Below are positions 24,778-32,334 of a stretch of 64,000 nt of DNA, in pieces. Below the pieces are notes generated by a model. It had not been told where the DNA came from, ran no database searches, and saw only the letters and a program-made list of their open reading frames with translations. The stretch is from positions 46,342 through 110,341 of the forward strand of contig JBGOEJ010000012.1 in NCBI GenBank assembly GCA_041446545.1. The letters run 5' to 3'. The stretch comes from Fervidibacter canadensis (GTDB lineage Bacteria > Armatimonadota > Fervidibacteria > Fervidibacterales > Fervidibacteraceae). The stretch's first letter is position 1. Each line of letters starts with the position of its first letter. The translations under genes and the position numbers were made by a program.

Positions 24778-26253
24778 ATGCCCGAACCGTTGCTGAAAGA
24801 GTTGAGCAAACCCGGTCGCATCGGTGTTTCCCTGCCGATGCCCGATGTGCCGACGAAACCTTTGGAGGAATTGCTGGGCGCCGACTATGTGCGGTCAAGC
24901 CCGCCGCCTTTGCCCGAACTGGACCAACCGACCGTCGTCCGCCATTTCGTCCGCTTGTCGCAACGCAATTACAGCGTGGACACCCACTTTTATCCCCTCG
25001 GTTCGTGCACGATGAAGCACAACCCGAAGGTTAACGAAGAGGCGGCGCGCTTACCCGGCTTTGCGTGGTTGCATCCCTTGCAAGACGAAGAGACGGTGCA
25101 AGGTGTCTTGCGGTTGATGAAAACGCTGGAGCAAATGCTTTGCGAAATCGGCGGGATGGATGCCTGCACCTTGCAGGGCGCAGCGGGAGCGCAAGGCGAA
25201 TTCATCGGATTGCTGTTGGTGTTGGCGTGGCATCGCCATCAGGGCGAGGGAGAAAAGCGCAACCGCATCATCGTCCCCGACTCAGCCCATGGAACTAACC
25301 CCGCCTCGGCTGCCCGATGCGGTTTCCGCGTGGAGAGCATCCCCAGCGGCTCGGACGGTTGCATTGATTTGCGGGCTTTAGAGAAAGCCTTGCAACCCGA
25401 CGCCGATGGCAATTTGCCCGCCGCTGTCATGGTCACTAATCCCAACACCCTCGGCAAGTTTGAGCGGGAGATCGTGAAAGTCGCCCAACTGACCCACGAC
25501 GCTGGAGCGTTGCTTTACTACGACGGCGCCAACCTCAACGCCATCATGGGCAAAGCCAAACCCGGCGACATGGGTTGCGACATCATGCACTTCAACTTGC
25601 ACAAAACCTTCAGCACCCCGCACGGTGGCGGCGGTCCTGGCGCTGGTCCCGTCGCCGTCAAAGGTTTCCTTGAACCGTTTCTCCCTGTGCCTGTCATTGA
25701 GGAGCGAGACGGCAAGTTGCACCTCAACTACGACCGCCCCCTCTCCATCGGCAAAGTGCACAGTTTTTACGGCAACACCCTCGTTTTGGTGCGCGCTTAC
25801 GCCTACATCCGTAGCCTCGGCGCAGATGGTTTGAGACAGGTGACGGAAGACGCCGTGTTAAACGCCAACTACCTGATGCATCTTCTCGCTGACCTTTTCC
25901 CTGTCGCCTACCCTGGCATTTGCAAGCACGAATTTGTCCTGACGCTGCGCCAGTTCAAGCGCGAAACAGGCGTTCGCACTTGGGACATCGCCAAGCGGCT
26001 TTTGGATTACGGCTTCTACGCCCCGACGGTTTACTTCCCGACTATCGTGGACGAAGCGATGATGATTGAGCCGACGGAAACGGAAAGCAAAGAGACGCTG
26101 GATGCTTTCGCCGAAGCCCTCCGCCGCATCGCTTGGGAAGCCCGCGAAAACCCCACCCTTGTCCAAACCGCTCCCCACACGACGCCCGTCACCCGCTTGG
26201 ACGAAGCCAAAGCGGCACGGGAGTTGAAAGTGCGATGGAGAAGTGACGGGTGA
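24778..26253 (+). CDS. gcvPB: Glycine dehydrogenase (decarboxylating) subunit 2
   Basis: 491 residues: the C-terminal, PLP-binding half of the glycine-cleavage P-protein in its two-subunit form. HFVRLSQRNYSVDTHFYPLGSCTMK is visible in two parts near the N-terminus, and the PLP lysine lies in NLHKTFSTPHGGGGPG (about residues 265-280). ATG 24778 follows GGGGGACAGG. Its partner gcvPA and the H- and T-proteins are not in the window. Unusually it sits behind cysE; serine/glycine/cysteine metabolism is the common theme. Confidence 0.95.
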   Translation: MPEPLLKELSKPGRIGVSLPMPDVPTKPLEELLGADYVRSSPPPLPELDQPTVVRHFVRLSQRNYSVDTHFYPLGSCTMKHNPKVNEEAARLPGFAWLHPLQDEETVQGVLRLMKTLEQMLCEIGGMDACTLQGAAGAQGEFIGLLLVLAWHRHQGEGEKRNRIIVPDSAHGTNPASAARCGFRVESIPSGSDGCIDLRALEKALQPDADGNLPAAVMVTNPNTLGKFEREIVKVAQLTHDAGALLYYDGANLNAIMGKAKPGDMGCDIMHFNLHKTFSTPHGGGGPGAGPVAVKGFLEPFLPVPVIEERDGKLHLNYDRPLSIGKVHSFYGNTLVLVRAYAYIRSLGADGLRQVTEDAVLNANYLMHLLADLFPVAYPGICKHEFVLTLRQFKRETGVRTWDIAKRLLDYGFYAPTVYFPTIVDEAMMIEPTETESKETLDAFAEALRRIAWEARENPTLVQTAPHTTPVTRLDEAKAARELKVRWRSDG

Positions 26254-26313
26254 CGAGCGGCGAAGGGACAAAACGAATTCTTAGCCGACATCTGCCATTC
26301 GCTGCCTTTTGAA

Positions 26314-26328
26314 GTGGCTATCAGCCGC
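26314..26328. repeat. Palindromic GTGGCTATCAGCCGC repeat
   Basis: GGCTATTAGCC-family palindrome in the 100-base gap between convergent gcvPB and kdsA, followed by GAGGGAGGGCAAG, which resembles the start of the 25-base motif that accompanies heptad arrays. Confidence 0.5.
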
Positions 26329-26354
26329 GAGGGAGGGCAAGCCGAAGCCGCTTG

Positions 26355-27230
26355 TTATGCGTCATTCCCTGCCGTCGGGCGGCGAAACTTTCGGGCGACT
26401 TCGTGCAACTCTTTCGCCATCGCCAGCAACTCCCCGACGAACGGCAAGGGCACCATGTTAGGTCCGTCCGAAAGCGCCTTGTCGGGATCGGGATGGACTT
26501 CCATGAAGATGCCGTCCAAACCTGCAGCGACAGCAGCGCGCAACAATAGCGGCACCAACTCCCGTCGCCCCCCCGATGCCTTTCCCCGCCCGCCGGGTTG
26601 CTGGACGCTGTGGGTCGCATCAAAGAGGACAGGATGACCCGCCTGACGCAGCCAGAGCAAATTGCGCATGTCCACGACCAAATCGCCATAGCCGAAAAAG
26701 TTGCCCCGCTCCGTCAGCAGGATGTTTTGGCATCCGCCCGCCATCACCTTTTGAGCGGCATACGCCATCGTGTCGGCGTCGGCAAATTGCCCCTTTTTGA
26801 GGTTCACCGCCTTCGCCCATCGCCCCGCCTCCACCAGCAAATCTGTCTGCCGACATAGAAAAGCCGGGATTTGCACTAAATCCACGACTTCGGCGACAGG
26901 TTTGACCTGTGATGGCTCATGCACATCGGTCGTGACAGGCACGCCAACTTGCTCCCTCACTTTCGCCAACACTTCCAGTCCCTTCGCCAAGCCAGGTCCA
27001 CGAAAACTGTCCAACGCCGTTCGGTTCGCCTTATCAAAAGACGCCTTGAAGACGAAGGGCAAGCGTAGTTGCGTCGTGATGCCTTTCAGCGCTTCAGCGA
27101 CTTCCAGACACAACGCCTCACTCTCAATCACGCACGGACCAGCGATGACGAGCAAATCCCTCCCGTCCACGCGGTAAGGTCCGACTTGGGCGGGATAGCG
27201 GATGGGCAAAAGTGGCTCCAAGGCGCTCAT
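26355..27230 (-). CDS. kdsA: 3-deoxy-8-phosphooctulonate synthase
   Basis: 291 residues from ATG 27230. Condenses PEP with arabinose-5-phosphate to Kdo-8-phosphate for LPS inner core. Family blocks: VIAGPCVIESEA near the N-terminus, VFKASFDKANRT, VTTDVHEP, IPAFLCRQTDLL, KKGQFADADTMAYAA, LTERGNFFGYGDLVVDMR and FMEVHPDPDKALSDGPN. The start overlaps the stop of the upstream oxidoreductase (ATGA). With the lpt genes, this shows an LPS-bearing outer membrane. Confidence 0.96.
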   Translation of the reverse strand: MSALEPLLPIRYPAQVGPYRVDGRDLLVIAGPCVIESEALCLEVAEALKGITTQLRLPFVFKASFDKANRTALDSFRGPGLAKGLEVLAKVREQVGVPVTTDVHEPSQVKPVAEVVDLVQIPAFLCRQTDLLVEAGRWAKAVNLKKGQFADADTMAYAAQKVMAGGCQNILLTERGNFFGYGDLVVDMRNLLWLRQAGHPVLFDATHSVQQPGGRGKASGGRRELVPLLLRAAVAAGLDGIFMEVHPDPDKALSDGPNMVPLPFVGELLAMAKELHEVARKFRRPTAGNDA

Positions 27231-28330
27231 GGCAACTCCCCCTGTTTGCGCAGCATCAATTCCAATGGGAAGGCATCTTGGGTGATGGGCAGCGAAATTT
27301 TGCGTCGGCATCGTGCCGACTCGTAAGCCGCCATCAGGATTTCCAGACCGCGCAACCCCTTCTCGCCCGCAAGCGGGTGGTCTTCACCGTGCCAAATCAT
27401 CCGCGCCAGTTGCCGATAAACTCGCACCATCGCTGCTTCCATCATCGGCAACGGGACGGGTCGCCATTCGCCCCGTCTTTTCCCTTCCTGTTGGACGGGA
27501 CGCAACCCGTCGGGCGTGCGTTGAGCCACCCAATCACCGCCAGTGCCATCGGCGATGAACAGGTTGGGTTGCGCTTTATCGCCGACCCGCCACAATCGCC
27601 CCTTCGTCCCGAAGGCTTCATAGTCCTGATAGGCACGCAATGGGTCGCGGAAATCGCCCGTGAACAACTCCAGCCGAACGCCGTTAGTAAATCGCACCAG
27701 CACCATCGCCCCTGACTCAACGGGATGACCGTAGCGGAAACCTGAAAAGGACGGAGAAAGTTGGCGATGAATTTGAGCGACAACCCATTCCGCCTCGCTA
27801 TCGCCCAACAGCCAAAGGGCGCTATCAACGGCATGCGTTCCGTCGGAAAGCAAATCGCCTGCGCAGTGGGCGCGGATGGCGAGCAACTCGCCGATTTCGC
27901 CCTGCTCAATGGCTTCTCGCATCGCCACTAAATCAGCGCCCATGCGCCGTTGGTGGTTGACGACGAGGGCGATACCCTTTTTGCGGCAGAGCTCCACCAT
28001 TTCTCGCCCGTCTGCCAAATTGGTCGCCATCGGCTTCTCGCAACAAATTCCCCGAACGCCCGCCTCTATCGCTTGAAAAGTCATCGCCGCGTGCAAAGCG
28101 GTCGGCGTGGCGATAGTGACGACTTCGGGACGCTCTTGTTCCAACATCCTCGCATAGTCCGTGTAAATGCGGGGTGCTCCCGTTTCGGAGGCGACCTTTT
28201 GGGCGGTCGGTTCGTCAAGGTCGCAGACCGACACAAGGTCAAATTCCGCAAGTTGCGCCAAGATTTGGGCGTGAATTGCTCCCATCCGACAACCCACGAC
28301 AGCCGCTCGCAACGCTCGTTCGCCCAACAT
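27227..28330 (-). CDS. Gfo/Idh/MocA family oxidoreductase
   Basis: 367 residues. N-terminal nucleotide motif AAVVGCRMGAIHAQIL, the EKP motif (ICCEKPMATNLADGREM, about residues 96-112) with the usual lysine, and a C-terminal oxidoreductase domain (HAVDSALWLLGDSEAEWV). NAD(P)-dependent dehydrogenase of an unknown sugar or derivative. Overlaps kdsA by four bases, hinting at a sugar step tied to envelope carbohydrate, by inference. Confidence 0.88.
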   Translation of the reverse strand: MLGERALRAAVVGCRMGAIHAQILAQLAEFDLVSVCDLDEPTAQKVASETGAPRIYTDYARMLEQERPEVVTIATPTALHAAMTFQAIEAGVRGICCEKPMATNLADGREMVELCRKKGIALVVNHQRRMGADLVAMREAIEQGEIGELLAIRAHCAGDLLSDGTHAVDSALWLLGDSEAEWVVAQIHRQLSPSFSGFRYGHPVESGAMVLVRFTNGVRLELFTGDFRDPLRAYQDYEAFGTKGRLWRVGDKAQPNLFIADGTGGDWVAQRTPDGLRPVQQEGKRRGEWRPVPLPMMEAAMVRVYRQLARMIWHGEDHPLAGEKGLRGLEILMAAYESARCRRKISLPITQDAFPLELMLRKQGELP

Positions 28331-28458
28331 TTTTCACCTCCTTGAGGAAAGTGGTGAGTGCCGCAAGGAAATCGCAGCCAACTCGTCATTCGCTTTTCGC
28401 TACCGCCGCAAAAAAGACAGCCTTCAGGCGCTACAATCTTGGCGAAAGGTGGTGTGAA

Positions 28459-29193
28459 ATGCTCTTGACGGTTCTGGGCTATGCGGTGCTGACGGACTTG
28501 GCGACGGCGTTGGGGGCGTTACCCTTCGCCTTTGTTCGCTCCGTTAGCGAGCGATGGCAAGGCATCATGACGGCGATTGCTGGAGGCATGATGGTCGCCG
28601 CTTCCGTCTTCAGCCTCGCCGAAGAAGGGTTGCGTCAAGGCTCGGTGTGGTTGGTCAGCGCAGGGTTGCTGGCGGGCGCTGCCTTCATCGCAGCGACGGC
28701 AAAATGGCTGGAAGGCAACGACCTTCCCTTTGAACACATGACGGGCAAAGCGGCGCGCCAATCGTGGCTTCTGCTTTTGGCACTGTTTGCCCACAGTTTT
28801 CCCGAAGGGGTTGCCGTTGGTGTCGGATTTGCGACGGGGGAATTTCGGACGGGCTTGCTGTTAGCCATCGCCATTGCTGTCCACAACATCCCTGAAGGGT
28901 TAGCGTTGTCATTGCCGTTGCGGGCACGAGGCGTTTCCGTCCTCAAATGCGCTTGGTATGCCATTTTGTCCAGCCTCCCTCAACCCATCGCCGCCGTCCC
29001 TGCCTACTTGCTGGCGACCCTCATTCATCCTTTCCTACCCTTTGGCTTGGGTTTTGCGGGTGGTGCGATGATTTTCCTCGTCGTCCAAGAGTTAGTCCCT
29101 GACAGCCTGACCCACACGACCCGCTCCGAGACGGCTTGGGGCTTCATGGCGGGCTTGCTCTTCATGATGGTCTTCGTCAGTGCGATGCATTGA
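28459..29193 (+). CDS. ZIP family metal transporter
   Basis: 244 residues, about eight hydrophobic segments. The two metal-site helices are plain: HSFPEGVAVGVGF (about residues 113-125) and HNIPEGLALSLPL (about 139-151), as in ZIP zinc/divalent cation importers. ATG 28459 follows GAAAGGTGGTG. It precedes the GH78-like gene by 21 bases and may be co-transcribed with it. Confidence 0.92.
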   Translation: MLLTVLGYAVLTDLATALGALPFAFVRSVSERWQGIMTAIAGGMMVAASVFSLAEEGLRQGSVWLVSAGLLAGAAFIAATAKWLEGNDLPFEHMTGKAARQSWLLLLALFAHSFPEGVAVGVGFATGEFRTGLLLAIAIAVHNIPEGLALSLPLRARGVSVLKCAWYAILSSLPQPIAAVPAYLLATLIHPFLPFGLGFAGGAMIFLVVQELVPDSLTHTTRSETAWGFMAGLLFMMVFVSAMH

Positions 29194-29214
29194 GCCGACG
29201 GGAAGGGAGGCATC

Positions 29215-32200
29215 GTGCGGAAGTGGTTCCCTCTCGCCATACTTGTCGCGGCAATTTCCTTTGGGCGAGGTGAAGAGGCGATGGCGTCGTGGACGGCGAA
29301 GTGGATTTGGATTGACGGGACACGGGACGGGGGACAAGGGACGAAGGATGAAGGGTTGCCGAGGAATTTTTACTTGTGCGCACGGAAGGCGTTTGATGTG
29401 CCGAGGGATTTGCAATCGGCAGTTTTGCGCATCACCGCTGACGCCAGATATGTCCTCTTTGTCAACGGTCAACGCATCGGCAACGGTCCCCTTCGTGGTT
29501 GGCAACATTCATGGTTCTACGACACCTATGACTTGACACCGCATTTGCGTCCCGGCGAGCGCAACGCCATCGGCGTTTTGGTCATTCAGCCGGGCGAAGC
29601 GAACTTCCAATATCCGCTCGGTCGTGGCGGTTTGCTGGCGCAACTGGACATGACGACGAAGCGCGGGAGAAACATCACCGTCGGCACCGACCGAACTTGG
29701 AAAGGGATGCCTCATCCCGCCTACGACCGAAGGACGCCGAGAATTTCGTGCCAACAAGGCTTCGTGGAGCACTATGACGGGACGCAGGAAGAGGGACGCG
29801 GGACGGGTGATTGGGCGACGGCGGAGTTTGATGACAGCAAATGGCAGCGGGCTATTGAGTTGGGCAAGGTCGGGATTGCGCCGTGGAAAAAGTTAGTGCC
29901 CCGCAACATCCCGTTTCTGACGATGGAGCCCGTTTACCCAACCCGCATCTTGCTAGTCCGAACCGTTGAGCCACCCGCCATCGTCCACAGCGTTGATTTG
30001 CGTCCCAACCTAATTCCCGGCGACCGCTCCTCCAACCCGCACGGGTTGACGGGCTTGGTCTTGACAGTCGTTCGTGCACCGAAAGCGATGGAAGTCCGCG
30101 TCCGAGCCCTCGGCGGCATCGGCTTCGGCGCAAGGAGAGCACGAGTCAACGGCGAGGACGCAACCTTTGACGAACGCGGAGCAATCTTGAACCTGCGCAA
30201 AGGCGAAAACCTCGTCGTGTTTGATGTGACGCGGGATTGGTATCACGATTGGTGGTTCACGACGGTTTGGGGCGCAGGGCGAGGGGCACGGGACACGGTT
30301 GAGTTTGTCAACCCGTTGGGTGAAGAGGGCTCGGTTTGGGTGACGGCTGGTCCGTTTGGGTCAACAAGCGAGGAAGGTTTCCGAGCAGTCTGGAACGCAA
30401 AATCCGTCAACGAAATCCGAACCCTGCGCTCAAAACTTCGCACCATCGCCTTTGAGCACACCGCTTCCGACCATGTTTTTGCCCGCATCGTCTTGGCGGA
30501 AGGGACGGGGGACGAGGGACGAGGGACGAGGTTTGAGAACTTGGAGGCGATTTGTCGACCTAACGACGAAGTGGCGGTTATCTACCCGCCGCGCAAGGGC
30601 GATGCGGAGTTGCTCATAGACTTCGGGCGTGAACTTGTTGGCTTTTGGGAATTTGAGTCGGATGCCCCGAAGGGGACGGTATTGGACTTTTACGGCTTTG
30701 AAGCCCTTCACCCGACGGACGATGGCGGGTTTGAAATCCAACACACTTGGGGCTTGAACAATGTCATGCGCTACATCGCAAAGGAAGGTTGGCAGCGTTA
30801 CACGAGCATCGTCCGTCGTGGCTTTCGCTACCTCATCTTGACCATCCGCTTCCCACAAGGCGAGAAGCGACCCGTTCGCATCAAAACTTTGCGTTGCTTG
30901 CTCAACACCTACCCATACAACGAGCGGGGCGAGTTCCTTTGTGACGACTGGAAACTCAACGAAATTTGGCGGATGTGCCGATACACCTTGCGATTGTGCA
31001 GTGAAGACACTTTCGTTGACTGCCCAGCCTACGAGCAAACTTTCTGGGTCGGTGATGCCCGCAACGAGGCACTCATTGCCTATGCAACTTACGGTGGCTA
31101 CGAATTGGCACGCAGGTGCTGGCTTTTGGCTGGTCAATCGCTCTGGCGCTCGCCACTCGTTGAAAGTCAAGTTCCCAGCGGTTGGCAGGACATCTTGACA
31201 GCATGGGCGTTGCTTTGGGTTTGGGCTTGCGAGGAGTATTACCGCTACACGGGCGATGAGGAGTTTTTGCGTGAAGTCTATCCCTTCGTCACCCAGCAGA
31301 TGCGCAACATCGCTCAAAATTTCCTCCGACCCGACGGCTTGTTTGAAATTGAGGCGTGGAACATGTTGGACTGGGCACCGATGGACACACCGCGCAAAGG
31401 CGTCGTCACGCACCAAAACGCCATGCTCGTGGAAGCCTATCGGCGAGCCGCTACGATGGCACTTTGGTCGGGAAAGACGGAAGATGCAAAGGAGTTTGAA
31501 GCGTTGGCGCAAAAGGTGGAAGACGCTATCAACGAGCACTTGTGGGATGAGCAAAAGCAGGCGTTTGTTGACGCAATTCATGCCGATGGTCGTCGCAGCA
31601 ATGTCTTCAGCGTCCAGACGCAAACGATGGTTTACCTTTGCGACGCAGTGACCGATGAACGCCGTCCCGTCATTCGCCGCTATCTTTACGACAAGCCCGA
31701 AGGTTTCGTTTGGTTCGGCAGCCCATTTGCGCTTTTCTTCCTTCTGGAAGCCTACGCAAAAGACGGAGAGTTCCAACGCATCTTGGACATCGTTCGGCGC
31801 GAGTGGGGTGCGATGATTGACTACGGGGCGACGACCGCTTGGGAAACTTTGACGCCACGAACGCGAAGTCACTGCCACGCATGGAGCGCTGCACCCGCTT
31901 ACTTTTTGAGCACTTATGTGCTGGGTGTCAGACCAAAGGGTGGGACGAGGGTGATGGAGTATTTCATTGCGCCGAAGCCGTGCGATTTGAAGTGGGCAAA
32001 GGGAAAGTTTCCAATCCCTATCGGGACGAGGGACGGGGGACGAGGGGCGCGCCGTTCAAAATCTTGGGAGGGCGAGACTCCTGCCGAGCCGAGGGAAATT
32101 GAGGTTCGTTGGGAGCGGGATGAGCGAAAGTTTGTGCTTTGGTTTGCGCTCCCCAGTTCCGCCAGAGCCGAAATCGTTTTGCCACCAATCGTGCCAGAGG

Positions 32201-32319
32201 GCGCAAGTGTGAGCACCAAACTTGTCAAAGGCGAAGCAACCTCGCCGAAATTTGAAGCCAACCACTGGCGCATCAAAGTGAGCGAAGGGTCGCAGGGCAA
32301 AATTGAGGCAAGTTGGTAG
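29215..32319 (+). CDS. Alpha-L-rhamnosidase-like (GH78-type) secreted enzyme
   Basis: 1034 residues. GTG 29215 (GGGAGG upstream) gives an N-terminal signal-like segment (KWFPLAILVAAISFGRG). Beta-sandwich domains follow (WTAKWIWIDG; FYLCARKAFDVP; VLFVNGQRIGNGPLRGWQH), then an (alpha/alpha)6 barrel with the GH78 hallmark DCPAYEQTFWVGDARNE (about residues 602-618), where the catalytic acidic residues are expected, and WETLTPRTRSHCHAWSAAP late in the barrel. A C-terminal beta domain ends the protein. Five heptad arrays insert peptides (GTRDGGQGTKDEG, TQEEGRGTGD, GAGRGARD, GTGDEGRGTR, GTRDGGRGARR), mostly at domain borders or loops. Likely cleaves rhamnose from plant or bacterial polysaccharide. 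Confidence 0.88.
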   Translation: MRKWFPLAILVAAISFGRGEEAMASWTAKWIWIDGTRDGGQGTKDEGLPRNFYLCARKAFDVPRDLQSAVLRITADARYVLFVNGQRIGNGPLRGWQHSWFYDTYDLTPHLRPGERNAIGVLVIQPGEANFQYPLGRGGLLAQLDMTTKRGRNITVGTDRTWKGMPHPAYDRRTPRISCQQGFVEHYDGTQEEGRGTGDWATAEFDDSKWQRAIELGKVGIAPWKKLVPRNIPFLTMEPVYPTRILLVRTVEPPAIVHSVDLRPNLIPGDRSSNPHGLTGLVLTVVRAPKAMEVRVRALGGIGFGARRARVNGEDATFDERGAILNLRKGENLVVFDVTRDWYHDWWFTTVWGAGRGARDTVEFVNPLGEEGSVWVTAGPFGSTSEEGFRAVWNAKSVNEIRTLRSKLRTIAFEHTASDHVFARIVLAEGTGDEGRGTRFENLEAICRPNDEVAVIYPPRKGDAELLIDFGRELVGFWEFESDAPKGTVLDFYGFEALHPTDDGGFEIQHTWGLNNVMRYIAKEGWQRYTSIVRRGFRYLILTIRFPQGEKRPVRIKTLRCLLNTYPYNERGEFLCDDWKLNEIWRMCRYTLRLCSEDTFVDCPAYEQTFWVGDARNEALIAYATYGGYELARRCWLLAGQSLWRSPLVESQVPSGWQDILTAWALLWVWACEEYYRYTGDEEFLREVYPFVTQQMRNIAQNFLRPDGLFEIEAWNMLDWAPMDTPRKGVVTHQNAMLVEAYRRAATMALWSGKTEDAKEFEALAQKVEDAINEHLWDEQKQAFVDAIHADGRRSNVFSVQTQTMVYLCDAVTDERRPVIRRYLYDKPEGFVWFGSPFALFFLLEAYAKDGEFQRILDIVRREWGAMIDYGATTAWETLTPRTRSHCHAWSAAPAYFLSTYVLGVRPKGGTRVMEYFIAPKPCDLKWAKGKFPIPIGTRDGGRGARRSKSWEGETPAEPREIEVRWERDERKFVLWFALPSSARAEIVLPPIVPEGASVSTKLVKGEATSPKFEANHWRIKVSEGSQGKIEASW
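29317..29355 (+). repeat. GGGRCRN heptad array
   Basis: Units GGGACAC, GGGACGG, GGGACAA, GGGACGA, AGGATGA. Encodes GTRDGGQGTKDEG near residue 36-48 of the GH78-like protein. Confidence 0.75.
29779..29808 (+). repeat. GGGRCRN heptad array
   Basis: Units GGGACGC, AGGAAGA, GGGACGC, GGGACGG in the GH78-like gene; encodes GTQEEGRGTG. Confidence 0.7.
30269..30298 (+). repeat. GGGRCRN heptad array
   Basis: Units GGGGCGC, AGGGCGA, GGGGCAC, GGGACAC in the GH78-like gene; encodes WGAGRGARDT. Confidence 0.7.
30502..30531 (+). repeat. GGGRCRN heptad array
   Basis: Units GGGACGG, GGGACGA, GGGACGA, GGGACGA: the cleanest tandem copy. Encodes GTGDEGRGTR in the GH78-like protein. Confidence 0.8.
32023..32090 (+). 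repeat. GGGRCRN heptad array plus 25-base motif
   Basis: Heptads GGGACGA, GGGACGG, GGGACGA, GGGGCGC (32023-32051), then after 14 bases the motif starting GGGAGGGCGAG and ending GCCGAGCC (32066-32090). Encodes GTRDGGRGARRSKSWEGETPAEP near the end of the GH78-like protein (written here split: array part GTRDGGRGAR, motif part WEGETPAEP). Confidence 0.75.
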
Positions 32320-32334
32320 GAAGTGCTCGCACCG

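Noticed and set aside
30430..31878. 482-codon open frame antisense to the GH78-like gene
   Set aside because: Follows the codon pattern of the strong forward gene; its product shows no recognisable domain and the GC-rich code leaves antisense frames open. The same applies to long antisense frames at 1019-2200 and 12700-13560.
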